Below, piece after piece: positions 6,162 through 7,355 of a DNA stretch of 7,355 nucleotides (the stretch's first letter is position 1; every line of letters begins with the position of its first letter). A model generated the notes under the pieces. The model did not search any database, was not told the DNA's origin, and saw only the letters and a list, made by a program, of their open reading frames with translations. The stretch comes from Candidatus Babelota bacterium (lineage in GTDB: Bacteria; Dependentiae; Babeliae; Babeliales; JABCYS01). The translations under genes and the position numbers were made by a program. The stretch is taken from contig JABCYS010000046.1 in assembly GCA_013290085.1 (NCBI GenBank), positions 1-7,355 of the forward strand, written 5' to 3'.

Positions 6162-6588
6162 TGTCAGCCTTTGTTGCAGATTGTGCACGAGAAACAAATT
6201 TGGTTTTCATCGGCAACTTGTATGAAGCACTGCGCAAAACTTCGCGTGCTGATTTTTCATCGTTATCAGTAATTTCACAAATGATACGGCCACGCTTTAC
6301 TACAGCTACCCAAAACTCTGGGTTGCCCTTACCTTTACCCATACGTGTTTCTGCAGGCTTTTTAGAAACCGGCTTATCAGGGAAAACGCGCAAGAATAAT
6401 TTGGCGTCCTTTTTCAATTTACGAGCCATAGTAACACGGATCGCTTCTATTTGCTGAGCTGTTAACCAGGCAGGCTCAACAGCTTCCAGACCGTAATCAC
6501 CAAACGCAACAGTACGCGCCCCTTTAGACATTCCTTTGCGTCTACCGCGCATTTGTTTTCTATATTTGGTTTTGCTTGGCATCAACAT
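6154..6588 (-). CDS. rplP: 50S ribosomal protein L16
   Basis: Late-assembling large-subunit protein near the A site and the peptidyl-transferase centre. The 144 residues include the usual core of about 135 plus a short polar tail. It starts [19 protein letters not shown], the canonical L16 opening. It then has [11 protein letters not shown] near 29-39, the [10 protein letters not shown] helix near 47-56, and [28 protein letters not shown] near 70-97, including R82 in the position that corresponds to the arginine hydroxylated in E. coli. AGGA precedes the ATG by six bases. Eight bases separate it from rpsC, and its end overlaps rpmC. Confidence 0.98.
   Translation of the reverse strand: MLMPSKTKYRKQMRGRRKGMSKGARTVAFGDYGLEAVEPAWLTAQQIEAIRVTMARKLKKDAKLFLRVFPDKPVSKKPAETRMGKGKGNPEFWVAVVKRGRIICEITDNDEKSAREVLRSASYKLPMKTKFVSRAQSATKADNE
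6168..6172 (-). promoter_or_regulatory. Ribosome binding site deciding the rpmC start
   Basis: AAAGG, inside the last codons of rplP, is six bases before the ATG at 6161. It lies downstream of the in-frame TTG at 6197, so it points to the ATG. Confidence 0.75.
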
Positions 6589-6596
6589 AATTTTTC

Positions 6597-7232
6597 CTAT
6601 TTACCTAACTGATATTCACCCTTATAGACCCACACAGTAACACCGATGATTCCATAAGTAGTTTTTGCTATTGCCTTACCATAATCTATATCAGCTCGTA
6701 AGGTATGCAGAGGAACTGAACCCACACGCAACCATTCAACACGTGCTATTTCGGCTCCGCCCAAACGCCCTGCGCAACGAATTTTTATTCCCTTTGCGCC
6801 ACTACGTAAAGCTGAAGCTGCTGCGCGCTTCATAGCTTTTTTAAAGGCAACACGCTTTACCAATTGGTCTGCTATATTTTTTGCAATAACAGTAGAATCA
6901 GCTTCAGGGTTTTTTACCTCTTGAACAGAAACTTCTACCGAACGACCCTTTAGCTGTTCTGATATTTTTTTTCGAATAGCTTCAATTTCTTGACCTTTTT
7001 TACCTATCACAATTCCAGGGCGAGCAGAGTGAATCGTAACTCGTACGTTATCACCGGCCTTGTCAATCTCAACTCTTGCTACTTCTGCATTTTCAAGAGC
7101 TTTATCAAGAAATTTACGTATTGATAGGTCTTCCATTAACTGCTTGCCGTAAGAGTCACGCGCAAACCACCGGGAATCCCAATCTCTGTAAATGCCTAAA
7201 CGGAAACCTTTAGGGTTAACTTTTTGTCCCAC
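6597..7232 (-). CDS. rpsC: 30S ribosomal protein S3
   Basis: Head protein of the 30S subunit at the mRNA entry channel, part of the ribosomal helicase with S4 and S5. The 211 residues match the shorter bacterial form. It opens [14 protein letters not shown], has a type-II KH domain with the GxxG loop in [19 protein letters not shown] at 72-90, and a C-terminal domain with [15 protein letters not shown] at 153-167 and [13 protein letters not shown] at 173-185. The start is GTG, one base after the rplV stop, with AGAGG six bases upstream within the final rplV codons. No in-frame ATG would keep the conserved N-terminus. Confidence 0.98.
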   Translation of the reverse strand: MGQKVNPKGFRLGIYRDWDSRWFARDSYGKQLMEDLSIRKFLDKALENAEVARVEIDKAGDNVRVTIHSARPGIVIGKKGQEIEAIRKKISEQLKGRSVEVSVQEVKNPEADSTVIAKNIADQLVKRVAFKKAMKRAAASALRSGAKGIKIRCAGRLGGAEIARVEWLRVGSVPLHTLRADIDYGKAIAKTTYGIIGVTVWVYKGEYQLGK

Positions 7233-7233
7233 G

Positions 7234-7355
7234 CTATGCCTCTTTACGTTTTTTTACAGTTTTTGGTTTAACATTTTGTTCGGCTTTCTTTGCTTCAACT
7301 TTTTTTGCTTCCAAAGTCACACTTATATGACTAAACCTTCTCCGTTGAATATTCG
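7234..7355 (-). CDS. rplV: 50S ribosomal protein L22, C-terminal end only (5' part beyond the window)
   Basis: L22 lines the peptide exit tunnel of the 50S subunit. Only 39 codons are visible, ending in TAG at 7236-7234. The first visible residues, [15 protein letters not shown], match the conserved end of L22 (usual pattern RxxRIxRRTSHIxVxL), and the position directly before rpsC is the standard one. After that core come 25 further residues, lysine-rich with Ala/Glu/Val, containing nine Lys and one Arg. Many L22 proteins stop soon after the SHI motif, so this is a basic tail added to the core. Identity rests on the motif and on gene order. Confidence 0.88.
   Translation of the reverse strand, partial: NIQRRRFSHISVTLEAKKVEAKKAEQNVKPKTVKKRKEA
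7239..7243 (-). promoter_or_regulatory. Ribosome binding site for rpsC inside the end of rplV
   Basis: AGAGG lies in the last codons of rplV and is six bases from the rpsC GTG. The rplV TAG and the GTG are separated by a single base, so termination and restart are likely coupled. Confidence 0.7.

Noticed and set aside
6162..6197. Twelve-codon N-terminal extension of rpmC from a TTG
   Set aside because: The extension does not resemble L29 and lies in rplP coding sequence, and a well-spaced AAAGG points to the ATG at 6161.
6122..6457. Plus-strand open frame opposite rpmC and rplP
   Set aside because: Antisense to conserved genes and without family resemblance.

Overview
This window is an uninterrupted stretch of a bacterial ribosomal-protein superoperon, S10 distal part plus spc, with every gene on the minus strand. 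Reading in the direction of transcription (right to left), the order is rplV (3' end only), rpsC, rplP, rpmC, rpsQ, rplN, rplX, rplE, rpsN, rpsH, rplF, rplR, rpsE, rplO, secY and adk (3' end cut by the left edge). No mobile element, CRISPR array, RNA gene, internal terminator or foreign insert was seen, and there is no gene-free stretch longer than 26 bases.

Region by region: 7355-4997 holds the S10-to-spc transition (L22, S3, L16, L29, S17, L14, L24), with only 19 bases between rpsQ and rplN, where many bacteria start a separate spc operon. Positions 4980-1923 hold L5, S14, S8, L6, L18, S5 and L15. The canonical rpmD (L30) is missing: rplO starts inside the end of rpsE. Positions 1915-1 hold the SecY translocon subunit and a long-type, zinc-finger adenylate kinase whose TTG start overlaps the secY stop. 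The proteins serve the 30S and 50S subunits, membrane protein export and adenylate balance, and are probably made from one long transcript with tight translational coupling. Nearly every gene has its own Shine-Dalgarno, often lying in the last codons or stop of the gene before it.

Five starts were set by Shine-Dalgarno spacing, family N-termini or reading-frame limits. rplO, rplF, rplE and rpmC begin at an ATG inside a longer TTG-initiated frame, and adk begins at a TTG. secY and rpsC begin with GTG.

Organism: clearly a bacterium, moderately AT-rich, using the standard code (TAA, TAG and TGA all serve as stops), with a Cys4 zinc-type S14, a Cys4 L24, a Cys4 adenylate kinase and no L30 at the usual place. 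Absence of L30 is known in Patescibacteria/CPR, Chlamydiae, Cyanobacteria and other lineages, many of them host-dependent. The style of the proteins makes me lean weakly to a little-cultured host-associated lineage such as Candidatus Dependentiae (TM6), but this is an inference that the window alone cannot settle.

I found no previously undescribed system. The points worth a second look are modest: the missing rpmD, the adk start/overlap and substitutions in its AMP-site region, and a lysine-rich tail on L22.
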